Source: Actinomycetota bacterium
GTDB taxonomy: Bacteria; Actinomycetota; Actinomycetes; Actinomycetales; Microbacteriaceae
Direction of reading: 5' to 3'
Assembly (NCBI GenBank): GCA_030838475.1
Contig: JAUZFP010000054.1
Span: 1-48,849 of the forward strand
Length of the DNA: 48,849 nucleotides
The notes below the pieces were generated by a model. The model was not told the DNA's origin. It searched no databases and saw nothing but the letters and a program-made list of their open reading frames with translations. This document shows, in pieces, positions 9,327 to 17,097 of the stretch. A program made the translations under genes and the position numbers. Positions within the stretch are counted from its first letter, which is position 1. Every line of letters starts with the position of its first letter.

Positions 9327-10088
9327 ATGGCAATTTCTGGAACGGTCGGCGCAGAGGCTCGACGCGAGTCTCTGCTTGCGACGCTTTCCGATGAAGGCCA
9401 GCTTTTGCTTGCCGACGCCGTCGATCGCTGGGATGTCCATCCGATGACGATTCGGCGCGACTTCGAGTACTTCGAGAGCGCCGGACTAGCCCGCCGCGTT
9501 CGCGGCGGCATCGTGTCCGTTTCCGCGGGCGGATTCATGGAACGCCGTTCGCTCAACCTGGTCGCAAAGAACAAGATCGCACAGAAGCTCCTCGGGCTCG
9601 TGCCATCCGGCGGCACCATCGGCCTCGACTCGTCGACCACCATCTATTGCCTCGCCCCGCTCCTTCCCGAGAATCGCGGAACCACCATCGTGACCAACGG
9701 AATGTCGGTGTTCGACTACCTCAACGAGAAGCCGGCTATCCGCAGTTTCCTTACCGGCGGCGAGCGCGAGCAGCAGAACAACAGCCTCGTCGGACAGCTG
9801 GCGATCAACTCCCTCGAGAACTTCAACCTGGACTGCTGCTTCATCTCGGCCCTGAGCATCCACTCCGAGACCGGGACAAGCGAGACCACGCTCGATCAGG
9901 CGGCGATGAAGGATGCGATGGTCCGCGCATCCGCTCGCACGATCCTCGCCCTCGACGCGAGCAAACTCGAGACGCGATCGCGGGTTCGCTCCCTGACGCT
10001 CGATCGGATCGATGTTCTCGTCACCGATCTTGCTCCGACCGACCCGCGTATGGACGCGTATCGTGACTCGGTGAAGACGATCCTCTGA
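9327..10088 (+). CDS. DeoR/GlpR-family transcriptional regulator of the deoxyhexose locus
   Basis: A protein of 253 aa, the usual DeoR length. Residues about 12-60 form the winged helix-turn-helix (LADAVDRWDVHPMTIRRDFE, then GLARRVRGGI). The C-terminal DeoRC sensor domain follows: KIAQKLLGLVPSGGTIGLDSS, TNGMSV, GGE, then Lys residues near the phosphosugar site. ATG at 9327 with GGGAGG before it. The gene faces away from the aldolase/dehydrogenase unit and ends 13 bp from the isomerase end. It is inferred to repress both rhamnose/fucose-type units, with a phosphorylated intermediate as inducer, like RhaR of rhizobia; this is not shown by sequence alone. Confidence 0.88.
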   Translation: MAISGTVGAEARRESLLATLSDEGQLLLADAVDRWDVHPMTIRRDFEYFESAGLARRVRGGIVSVSAGGFMERRSLNLVAKNKIAQKLLGLVPSGGTIGLDSSTTIYCLAPLLPENRGTTIVTNGMSVFDYLNEKPAIRSFLTGGEREQQNNSLVGQLAINSLENFNLDCCFISALSIHSETGTSETTLDQAAMKDAMVRASARTILALDASKLETRSRVRSLTLDRIDVLVTDLAPTDPRMDAYRDSVKTIL

Positions 10089-10101
10089 CCCCGCGCGGTG
10101 C

Positions 10102-11745
10102 CTAGATCGCGACGTCTCCGCACAAGTGGACGACGATCCCGAGCTCCGCAAACGTCGTGGCCTTGGCGGCCAGCGCGCGATCCGCGGTTTCGGCATCGGG
10201 GGCGTAGGCGACCTGGACGTGGTTCGCCTTGTGACGCGACATCATTTGGTTGCGCGAGACTCCATGGAGCACCGCGTGCATGATGGGCCACTGCGGAGTT
10301 GTGGATGCCCAGCGCCGCTCGGTCTCCTCGAGCGGCAGTTCGATGACGGTTGCCCGGCCGAGATCCGCATGAAGCACACCGGCGTTGTCGTAGATGCGTG
10401 ACCAGACAATCTCGCCCGGTTTCGAGATTCCCTTCACCGTGCCGCCGCCGAGCGGGAAGTAGCGCGCCGGTTGCCGTTCGCTCACCGATCCGGCGTAGCC
10501 GCCGATGAGATGCGAGGGCGGCACGGCCCCGGAGATCATGAGCACCCAGACGAAATCGTCGCCGAACTGCTCCCCCCATCGGATGTCGTGAAGGGTGGTG
10601 GCGGGGTCGAGACCCATCGCGCTCCAGACGCGGTTCGTGATGAGCGCGTCAACGCCGGCACCCTCGTCGACCTCGTTGAAGTGCGGGAATGCCACCCCGT
10701 CCCAGAGGGTGCGAGTGCCGTCCCGGCTGAGAACCGGCGGCCGAATGGCGTTGTTGAGCAGACCCTCGGCAAGGTCACTGGCCGGAACCAGGTCCTTGAG
10801 ACCCTGCTGGTACTGGATGCCCACGGCGTCGAGGGCATAGTCGTCCGCGATCCTGAGCGCCGCGATGTACATCTTCAGCTGCTGCAGAACCTGGTTCCTG
10901 GTCAGCTGGGTGGCCTCATCCGTTCCCAGGTCGAAGCGCATCCCATGCTGGTCCAGCCACGCGTAGGCGGACTCCGCCTCGTCGTCGCCGACGGTGAGGA
11001 TTTCCGCGTACAGGGCGCTCTGGGAGAGCCGCTCCTTGAAGATGCCCAGCGGGTTGATGCGCTCGTCATCGAGGATGGCGTTGTACATGCCCATGCAGCC
11101 CTCATCGAAGATGCCAATGATCGCCTTGCCCTCGCGAAACTGCGCGGCAATGGCAATCGCGAGCTCGGTTTCGGCGCTGGGAGGAAGGGCGGGCAGATCC
11201 CGGACGTGCGACTCATCGTGCACGATGGTTCCGGTTTCGAGCCATACGCCCAGGCAGCCGACGAACCAGTCGTCCGAGAAGTCCACGCTCCACGTGGTGG
11301 AGTAGCTCCTCCCCATCTTGGTAAGACTCGCGTTGAGATTAAGGAGTCCGACGAGACCCGGCCATTCGCCCGAGAAGTTTGCGACGGTAAGAATCGGTCC
11401 GCGGTGGGAGCGCAGGCCCGGCAGGACGTGGTGGCTGTACTGCCAGATCGACTCGGCAACGATGATCGGCGCGTCGCTGGGAATCCGCGAGAACACCTCG
11501 ATGCCCATCCGTTGGCTGTCGATGAACCCGTGGCCTGCGGCCTCGTCGAAGGGGTGGGCACGAGAGACGTTCCAGCCGAACTGCCCGAGTGCTCCGGCGA
11601 TCGCCTCTTCCAGCTCTCGCTGAGCGGTCCACCCGTCGCGGTTCGCGTCGGCGCGAAGGTCACCGCTTGCCACAAGGTAGGCGGTCTTCGGCGGCGCGAT
11701 GGGTCGCTGTGTAACTACTGGCAGCCGGTATTTGGTCTCGGTCAT
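10102..11745 (-). CDS. L-fucose isomerase-like sugar isomerase
   Basis: A protein of 547 aa of the L-fucose/L-arabinose isomerase superfamily, a cytoplasmic metal-dependent ketol isomerase. Characteristic stretches are FDEGCMGMYNAI, then LGIFKERLSQSALYAE in the middle, and SRHKANHVQVAYA near the C-terminus, where FucI carries a metal-site His. ATG at 11745 overlaps the aldolase TGA (ATGA). It is the last gene of the ABC-kinase-aldolase-isomerase unit. No RhaA/RhaI-type rhamnose isomerase is present, so this enzyme probably does the aldose-ketose step here. Substrate could be L-fucose, L-rhamnose or another 6-deoxyhexose; the neighbouring kinase looks rhamnulokinase-like. Confidence 0.8.
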   Translation of the reverse strand: MTETKYRLPVVTQRPIAPPKTAYLVASGDLRADANRDGWTAQRELEEAIAGALGQFGWNVSRAHPFDEAAGHGFIDSQRMGIEVFSRIPSDAPIIVAESIWQYSHHVLPGLRSHRGPILTVANFSGEWPGLVGLLNLNASLTKMGRSYSTTWSVDFSDDWFVGCLGVWLETGTIVHDESHVRDLPALPPSAETELAIAIAAQFREGKAIIGIFDEGCMGMYNAILDDERINPLGIFKERLSQSALYAEILTVGDDEAESAYAWLDQHGMRFDLGTDEATQLTRNQVLQQLKMYIAALRIADDYALDAVGIQYQQGLKDLVPASDLAEGLLNNAIRPPVLSRDGTRTLWDGVAFPHFNEVDEGAGVDALITNRVWSAMGLDPATTLHDIRWGEQFGDDFVWVLMISGAVPPSHLIGGYAGSVSERQPARYFPLGGGTVKGISKPGEIVWSRIYDNAGVLHADLGRATVIELPLEETERRWASTTPQWPIMHAVLHGVSRNQMMSRHKANHVQVAYAPDAETADRALAAKATTFAELGIVVHLCGDVAI

Positions 11746-12515
11746 CGGGCTCCCTTCAGGTCACGACGGCGCTCCGCGATGTCATCGCGGGCAAAGAATG
11801 CCTTCATCGACTCGGCCGGCAGGGCGACGAGCCCGCCCGTACTTAGCGCGGCGATTCGAACCTCGGCCCCCTTGACCGCCATCTCCGTAACGCCCTCGAC
11901 CGCCTCCGCGGTCGGGCCGATCGCGACGATGCCGTGATTTCCCAGGACGATGAGCGCCGGCATGTCGCCGTCTTCATCCACTCGGCTCTTGAGCGCCTCG
12001 TACACCGTTCGGCCAAGTTGGATACCCGGCGACGCGTATGGCACGAACAGCGGGCGGCCGAGGACGACAGCTTCGTCCGAGTAGGCAGGCGAGTCGTATG
12101 CGGTTGCGGCGTGGATGCTCGATACCAGCCCGAGAACCGCGGTCGGATGGGTGTGGCCGATGAACCGCACCGGACCTACCGCCTGCACCGCGGCATGCAT
12201 GAGGCTCTCGATGGATGCCCGCCGGTGCACGCCTCCGTGAACCCCCGAGTCGAGCGCGTCGGTGAGCGAACGCTGGTCGACGGCGGGGTCGAGCAGGATT
12301 CCCGCGATCTCGTCCACGTCGAGGGTGACGAAGTCGTCGCGAGTGGCGGACCCGAGGCTCGCGCCGGAGGCTTTGACCACGAGACGTCCGTCCGGCAGTC
12401 GCTCCGAGGTATTCCCTTCGGCGAGGATGGCAAATTTTCTCTCGGGTTGGCCGAGGGCGTTGGTCAGGCCGAGTAGCTCTCCGCTGACGAGCTCGGGGTG
12501 CCAATGTGCAGTCAT
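11742..12515 (-). CDS. Class II aldolase (FucA/RhaD/adducin family)
   Basis: A protein of 257 aa, the normal single-domain length. Family features are EGNTSERL near the N-terminus (phosphate-binding Asn/Thr), KASGASLG, the zinc site HTHP after GPVRFIG, and a C-terminal LGNHGIVAIG loop carrying the third His. ATG at 12515 overlaps the kinase stop (ATGA), and its own stop overlaps the isomerase start (ATGA), so the three are tightly coupled. It is expected to cleave a ketose 1-phosphate to DHAP and lactaldehyde. It may act on a different epimer (fuculose versus rhamnulose 1-phosphate) from the fused aldolase at 7073-9109; that division of labour is inference. Confidence 0.85.
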   Translation of the reverse strand: MTAHWHPELVSGELLGLTNALGQPERKFAILAEGNTSERLPDGRLVVKASGASLGSATRDDFVTLDVDEIAGILLDPAVDQRSLTDALDSGVHGGVHRRASIESLMHAAVQAVGPVRFIGHTHPTAVLGLVSSIHAATAYDSPAYSDEAVVLGRPLFVPYASPGIQLGRTVYEALKSRVDEDGDMPALIVLGNHGIVAIGPTAEAVEGVTEMAVKGAEVRIAALSTGGLVALPAESMKAFFARDDIAERRRDLKGAR

Positions 12516-14008
12516 GCCGACGTCCTTATTGTTTGAGGGTAACTCTTGGTGAGGTTCATGAATCGATCTCCGCCGCGGTCCCACAGGTCCACGGTTCCGG
12601 GTTCGGTGGTGAGGATGGTGTCTGACGCAGCAACCACGGCTCGCAGCTCGCTCATGTCGGACAGCTCACCGAGCGCGATGAGTTGGGCGCCGGCGTTGCC
12701 CAGGGCCGTCGCCTCAACCGGGCCACGGTGGATGGGAAGTCGGGTCGCGTCGGCCGTGGCCTGCGCCAAGCCGGCGTGCTGGGAGCCGCCGCCGACGACG
12801 TGAACGGCGTCAAACCGCGCGCCCGTCACCGTGGCGATCGAGTCCAGGGTTCTCCGGTAGCTCAGTGCGAGCGAGTCGACGATGGTGCGCGCGACCTGTC
12901 CAATCGACTCCGGCACGGGTTGAGCGGTTCGTTCGCAGTAGGCGCGAATGCGGGCGGGGATGTCCCCAGGGGCGACAAACTCGGGGGCATCCGGATCGAT
13001 GATGCTGACGAGAGGCTGCTCGGCGTCGGCCAGCGCGGCAATGTCCGCGTAGCTCAGGGACTGGCCCTCGGTCTCCCACTGGCGCCGCGATGCCTGAAGC
13101 AGCCACATCCCTGCGCCGTTTCTGAGCACGAGCGTGCGCGATCCGAACCCCGCCTCATTGGCAAGGTGGGCGATCCGCGCCTCCTGGGTCACGGTGGGAT
13201 GCTGCTCTTCGCGACCGATCAGGGACCACGATCCCGAGGAGATGAAAGCGGCGCGTTCGGATGACGCACCCTCGAACGGGACCGCGAGGACCGCACTCGC
13301 GGTGTCGTGGGATCCGGGGGCAATCACCTGCGTGCCCGACCAGCCAGCCAGCCCGAAATCGAGCAGCGCGCCGAGCCTGGTGCCGGGGTCAACCAGCTCC
13401 GGAAAGAGTTCGCGCGGGAGCTTCAGGGTCGAGATCAGTTCGTCCGACCACTCGCCCCGGCGCACATCAAACAGACCCGTTGTGCTCGCCAGCGTTCGCT
13501 CGGACACGAGAGAACCGCTCAGCAGGTGATGGATGTAGTCGGCGATGAGGAGCAGCCGGGACGATCCGGCGAGGCGCTCCGGACGGTTGCGCACGTCGCT
13601 GAGCAGGCCGAATACGGTGTTGATGGCGATGAGCTGCGTACCGGACGCGTTGTACAGGGCATTGGGGCCATACTCCGCGAGCGCGGCGTCGAAGGCTTCG
13701 TTGTTGCGAGGATCCCGGTAGGAGTAGGGGTCGTCGATCGGGTGGTTCTCGTGGTCGAGGAGCACGTAGTCCAGGCCCCAGGAGTCCACGCCGACGGAGG
13801 CGATCGGCACGCCCTCGAGCCCGAGCTTGCCCATTCCGTCGAAGACCTCGCGAGTCATGGCTTCGAGGTCCCAGCGAAGTCCGTCGTGGCTGGTTGCCGT
13901 GGTGCTGAACCGGTGGGCGACGGAGAAGGCGACGCGTCTGCCGTCGAAGTCGACCGACGTGACCCGACCGGACTCCGATCCGAGGTCGATAGCTGCCACG
14001 CGTGTCAT
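12512..14008 (-). CDS. Rhamnulokinase-like FGGY-family carbohydrate kinase
   Basis: A protein of 498 aa with a two-domain actin-like fold. AIDLGSESGRV near residue 6 is the N-terminal phosphate loop. GVDSWGLDYVLLD and DPYSYRDPRN match the rhamnulokinase branch. SHDTASAV begins the second domain, with GSWSLIG following, and VVGGGSQHAGLAQATAD is the adenosine-site glycine motif. ATG at 14008 shares one base with the permease stop (TGATG). It phosphorylates a ketose at O1 with ATP in the cytoplasm. The similarity pattern favours L-rhamnulose, but L-fuculose remains possible given the FucI-like isomerase downstream. Confidence 0.88.
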   Translation of the reverse strand: MTRVAAIDLGSESGRVTSVDFDGRRVAFSVAHRFSTTATSHDGLRWDLEAMTREVFDGMGKLGLEGVPIASVGVDSWGLDYVLLDHENHPIDDPYSYRDPRNNEAFDAALAEYGPNALYNASGTQLIAINTVFGLLSDVRNRPERLAGSSRLLLIADYIHHLLSGSLVSERTLASTTGLFDVRRGEWSDELISTLKLPRELFPELVDPGTRLGALLDFGLAGWSGTQVIAPGSHDTASAVLAVPFEGASSERAAFISSGSWSLIGREEQHPTVTQEARIAHLANEAGFGSRTLVLRNGAGMWLLQASRRQWETEGQSLSYADIAALADAEQPLVSIIDPDAPEFVAPGDIPARIRAYCERTAQPVPESIGQVARTIVDSLALSYRRTLDSIATVTGARFDAVHVVGGGSQHAGLAQATADATRLPIHRGPVEATALGNAGAQLIALGELSDMSELRAVVAASDTILTTEPGTVDLWDRGGDRFMNLTKSYPQTIRTSA

Positions 14009-14961
14009 CAGCGCCTCCTTCTGTGAAGGATGGCATCGATGCAGGCCGCCGCGAGGATCACGGCGCCAGTCACTGCCTGTTGGTCGTAGCTCTCCAGCCC
14101 GAGCAGGTTCATTCCGTTGGCGAGAAATCCGAGGACCAGCACGCCGATCGCGGTTCGCACGACACTGCCGCGTCCGCCGAACAGGCTGGTTCCACCGAGC
14201 ACAACCGCACCGATGACGTTGAGAAGTTGCGAGCTCCCCATGGTCGCGTTGGCGCCGTAGAGATTGATCGTCATCAGGACGCCGGCGATGGCCGAGAACA
14301 GCCCCGCCACCACGTAGACGCTGGTTTCCACGCCGCGGACATTGATTCCGCTCACCCTGGCCGCTTCCCGGTTCGCGCCGACGAGGATGACGCGGCGACC
14401 CCAGGTCGTCCAGGTGAGCAGGAGCTGCATGACCGCGAAAAGCACGACGGCGAGGATCACGGGTGCCGGGATGCCCGCAACGAGCGCGATTCCGAAACCG
14501 GTGATAGAGGGCGGGATGGGCCCGATGGTGGCGCCGTTGGAGAGCAGGAGGGTTGTGCCGCCGATCGCGAAGAGTCCGGCGAGCGTGACAACGAAGGGTA
14601 CGAGATTGAGGCGGGTGATCAGCACGCCAATGACAAGGCCGGCCAGCGCACCGACGACGAGGCCCGCGAGGATGCCCAGCGCGACGCTGCCGGTCCATCC
14701 CATTACGGCGGCCGCTGTTACTCCGCCGGCGCTGATCGTGCTTCCGACCGAAAGGTCGATGCCGCCGGTGAGAATGACGAAGGTCGCACCGATCGCCGCG
14801 ATGGCGACGACGGCGGATTGGCTCAGGACGTTCGAGATGTTGACCGGGTTGAGGATGTTCGGAGCAAAGACCGCGAACGCCAGAATCAGCAGGAGCAGGA
14901 CCGGCAGCATTGTCAGCTCGGTCAGCCACTTCATGCCGGTTGGCAGGGAAACGCGTTTCAT
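14008..14961 (-). CDS. Sugar ABC transporter permease (RbsC/RhaP-Q type), second copy
   Basis: A protein of 317 aa with about 8-10 hydrophobic membrane segments, of the branched-chain-type permease family used by ribose and rhamnose transporters. Landmarks are FVILTGGIDLSVGS after the third segment, LVPFVVTLAGL, GANREAARVSGI, and VVLGGTSLFGGRGSV before the last segments. ATG at 14961 with AAGGA five bases before it. It pairs with the permease at 16069-17097, as in rhizobial RhaSTPQ, where two different permeases form the channel. A strong stem-loop lies between this gene and the binding-protein gene upstream. Confidence 0.92.
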   Translation of the reverse strand: MKRVSLPTGMKWLTELTMLPVLLLLILAFAVFAPNILNPVNISNVLSQSAVVAIAAIGATFVILTGGIDLSVGSTISAGGVTAAAVMGWTGSVALGILAGLVVGALAGLVIGVLITRLNLVPFVVTLAGLFAIGGTTLLLSNGATIGPIPPSITGFGIALVAGIPAPVILAVVLFAVMQLLLTWTTWGRRVILVGANREAARVSGINVRGVETSVYVVAGLFSAIAGVLMTINLYGANATMGSSQLLNVIGAVVLGGTSLFGGRGSVVRTAIGVLVLGFLANGMNLLGLESYDQQAVTGAVILAAACIDAILHRRRR

Positions 14962-14990
14962 CAGGTCCTTCTCGTTGGTTCAGGGAGGTG

Positions 14991-15022
14991 TTGCCCCGCG
15001 GGACGGAGGTCCCGCGGGGCAA
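14991..15022 (-). terminator. Intercistronic stem-loop after the sugar-binding-protein gene
   Basis: A perfect 14-bp inverted repeat (TTGCCCCGCGGGAC at 14991-15004, complement at 15009-15022) with a four-base loop. It begins 12 bp after the binding-protein stop and ends 30 bp before the next permease start. There is no U-tract on the transcribed side. Its position fits an attenuator or 3'-end RNA stabiliser that keeps binding-protein mRNA above permease mRNA. Confidence 0.7.
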
Positions 15023-15033
15023 AGGGGGAGCAA

Positions 15034-16029
15034 TTAGCTAGCGCAACCCCACGTTTTGGAGCTCTCGGACGCCTGGTTGGCCTGGTTGATGACGAATCCA
15101 GGAACAGCCGCGGTCGCCGGGCTCGGCTTCTTGCCACTGTGCGCGACATGAGCGGCATCGATCGCCTGGACGCCGAACTGTCCGATCGGCGTTACGACAT
15201 CCGAGTCAAGGAGCTTGGCCTCGATGGCCTTGCAGCCGTTCGGGTCACCATCGATCGTTACCAGGAACACGTGCTTCGGATCTCCAACCGGTGCCAGTCG
15301 ACCGGCCGCCTTCAGCGCCGACTCGACGGACGGGAGCAGGTAGTCCGAGGGAATGAAGATGGTGTTGATGGCCGGGTTGGCCTGCAGCGCGTTCGCGGTT
15401 CCGTCAAGGGCCTTTGTGAGGTCCCAGTCGGTCGGGACCTGCGCGGCAACCGTTCCGCCGCCGGCCTCAATTTCCTTAGTGAACCCGTCGCGGCGTCCCA
15501 CCGCGTTCTGGTCGGTGAGAGCGCCGACCAGCTGGATGATCGTCCGGTCTCCGCTTGCCGCAAGAGCTTCCTTGGCGGCGAGGCCACCGTCAGCGATGGG
15601 GTCGCCCGTGATCTGGAAGGTGACGTTGCCCGCGTCAGCGATGGCACGGTCGATCGCGATGAACGGAACCGACTTTGCCTTGGCGAGCGCGACCGAGGAC
15701 GCGATCTGGTCGCTGTTGACCGCGATGACGATGACGGCGTCAACCGACTTCGACTGGATGAGGTCCTGAATCTGTGACGCCTGCTTCTGGGCATCCTGGT
15801 CGGCCGAAACGAAGTCGATCGTGTCGCCCTTGGCCTTTGCGGCGGCCTTGATCGCGTCGAGTTCGGCGTTACGAATGTCGTTCAGGAGGTCGAAACTGAC
15901 ACCGATAGTCAGCTTGTCTTTCTCAGAGGCGCCGACGGGCTTGCTTGTTGTGGCGGTGCTGCAACCGGCGAGCATGCCGACGATGGCCAGGGTGCCGATG
16001 GCGATACCTAGCGTGCTTCTTAACTTCAT
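15034..16029 (-). CDS. Sugar ABC transporter substrate-binding lipoprotein (RbsB/RhaS type)
   Basis: A protein of 331 aa. The ATG at 16029 (MKLRSTLG) is preferred to an earlier in-frame start because GAAAGG precedes it and the signal sequence then begins properly. Residues 1-23 form a lipoprotein signal with lipobox LAGC (lipidated Cys23). The mature part is a periplasmic-binding-protein-like type I fold: TIGVSFDLLNDIRNAELDAI, VDAVIVIAVNSDQI, FIAIDRAI, LVGALTDQNAVGRRDGF, and IFIPSDYLLPSV. It captures the sugar at the outer membrane face of the cell and delivers it to the two permeases. It sits between the two permease genes and is followed by a strong stem-loop. Confidence 0.93.
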   Translation of the reverse strand: MKLRSTLGIAIGTLAIVGMLAGCSTATTSKPVGASEKDKLTIGVSFDLLNDIRNAELDAIKAAAKAKGDTIDFVSADQDAQKQASQIQDLIQSKSVDAVIVIAVNSDQIASSVALAKAKSVPFIAIDRAIADAGNVTFQITGDPIADGGLAAKEALAASGDRTIIQLVGALTDQNAVGRRDGFTKEIEAGGGTVAAQVPTDWDLTKALDGTANALQANPAINTIFIPSDYLLPSVESALKAAGRLAPVGDPKHVFLVTIDGDPNGCKAIEAKLLDSDVVTPIGQFGVQAIDAAHVAHSGKKPSPATAAVPGFVINQANQASESSKTWGCAS

Positions 16030-16068
16030 TGTTAATACCTTTCGAAATGTGCGGACTCGCACTGAGGG

Positions 16069-17097
16069 CTAATGCAGGGAAGGACCGTTCAGAGGCGTGT
16101 CGAGTACCTCCTCTCGGTCGCGTTTGATCCAGGAGAGGAGGCGCCGAGGAGCCCCGCTCGTCAGCAGCGCCGCGAGAAGCACGACCCCACGGACAATGTC
16201 GAAGATGTAGGGGGACGCACCCGTCAGGACGAGGCCGTTCTCCACGATCGTCAGGATCAGGGCGCCCAGCGCGGTGCCAATGACACCGCCGCGACCGCCG
16301 TCCAGGCTTGTGCCGCCCAGTACGACGGCGGTGATGACGGTCAGCTCAAACCCGGAGTCGAGTGTCGGTTGCACTGCCCCGAGGCGACCGAGCTGAACGA
16401 CCATGGCGACCCCGGCGAGGAGTCCGCCGATGGCGTACACGGCGACCAGGACCCAGCCCACCGGCAGGCCCGCGTTTGCGGCGGCCGAGCGGCTCGATCC
16501 GACGGCCTGAACGAACCGACCGAGCCGGGTACGGCGCAGCACGTATGCGCCGAGGATGACAACGATCGCCGCAATCACAATCGGCGCGGGGATGCCCAGC
16601 CAGTTGCCCTCTCCCGCGACCCGCAGCCCGTCCGGAATGATGAAACTCCGCTGTTCGGTGACGTGGCCACCGATGCCCCGGAACACCTGAAGCGACGCAA
16701 GGGTGACGATCATTGCCGGCACTCCGGCGTAGGCGACGGCGAGCCCATTGAGCGAGCCGAAGATCATCGTCACAATCGGAACCAGCAGAAGCGCGACGAG
16801 CGGCGGAAGCACACCGAACAGGGTCGAGCTCAGAATCGCGGCACCGAGGAACATCAGCGCACCGACCGACAGGTCGATGCCACCGGTCATCACGATGAAC
16901 GTCGCACCGGTGCCGGCGATCAGGAGAACGCTCGCCTGGATCAGGATGTTGACGACGTTCGAGCCGGTAATGAAGTGCGGCTGGATGGCGGCGAAGACGA
17001 AGAAGAGAAGGAGCCCAGCAACGATTAGGGGATACTCCCCCAGGAAGCCGACGACGCGGCGCAACACGTTGCGGTTGGATCTGGCTGGCGCGGTCAT
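16069..17097 (-). CDS. Sugar ABC transporter permease (RbsC/RhaP-Q type), first copy
   Basis: A protein of 342 aa of the same family as the permease at 14008-14961, with about 9-10 membrane segments. Landmarks are FIVMTGGIDLSVGALM, VPAMIVTLASLQVFRGI, AVGSSRSAAANAGLP, and VVLGGTSLDGGRGG. ATG at 17097 overlaps the ATPase stop by four bases (ATGA), so ATPase and permease are translationally coupled. The stop lies 39 bp before the binding-protein start. Confidence 0.93.
   Translation of the reverse strand: MTAPARSNRNVLRRVVGFLGEYPLIVAGLLLFFVFAAIQPHFITGSNVVNILIQASVLLIAGTGATFIVMTGGIDLSVGALMFLGAAILSSTLFGVLPPLVALLLVPIVTMIFGSLNGLAVAYAGVPAMIVTLASLQVFRGIGGHVTEQRSFIIPDGLRVAGEGNWLGIPAPIVIAAIVVILGAYVLRRTRLGRFVQAVGSSRSAAANAGLPVGWVLVAVYAIGGLLAGVAMVVQLGRLGAVQPTLDSGFELTVITAVVLGGTSLDGGRGGVIGTALGALILTIVENGLVLTGASPYIFDIVRGVVLLAALLTSGAPRRLLSWIKRDREEVLDTPLNGPSLH

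Noticed and set aside
14009-15022. Minus-strand open frame extending the kinase N-terminus to 836 residues
   Set aside because: The added part reads through the permease gene in the wrong frame and has no kinase-like features; the kinase starts at ATG 14008.
14002-15777. Long plus-strand frame (591 codons) opposite the permease and binding-protein genes
   Set aside because: Asp/Arg/Glu-rich without domains; it crosses two well-supported genes and a hairpin.
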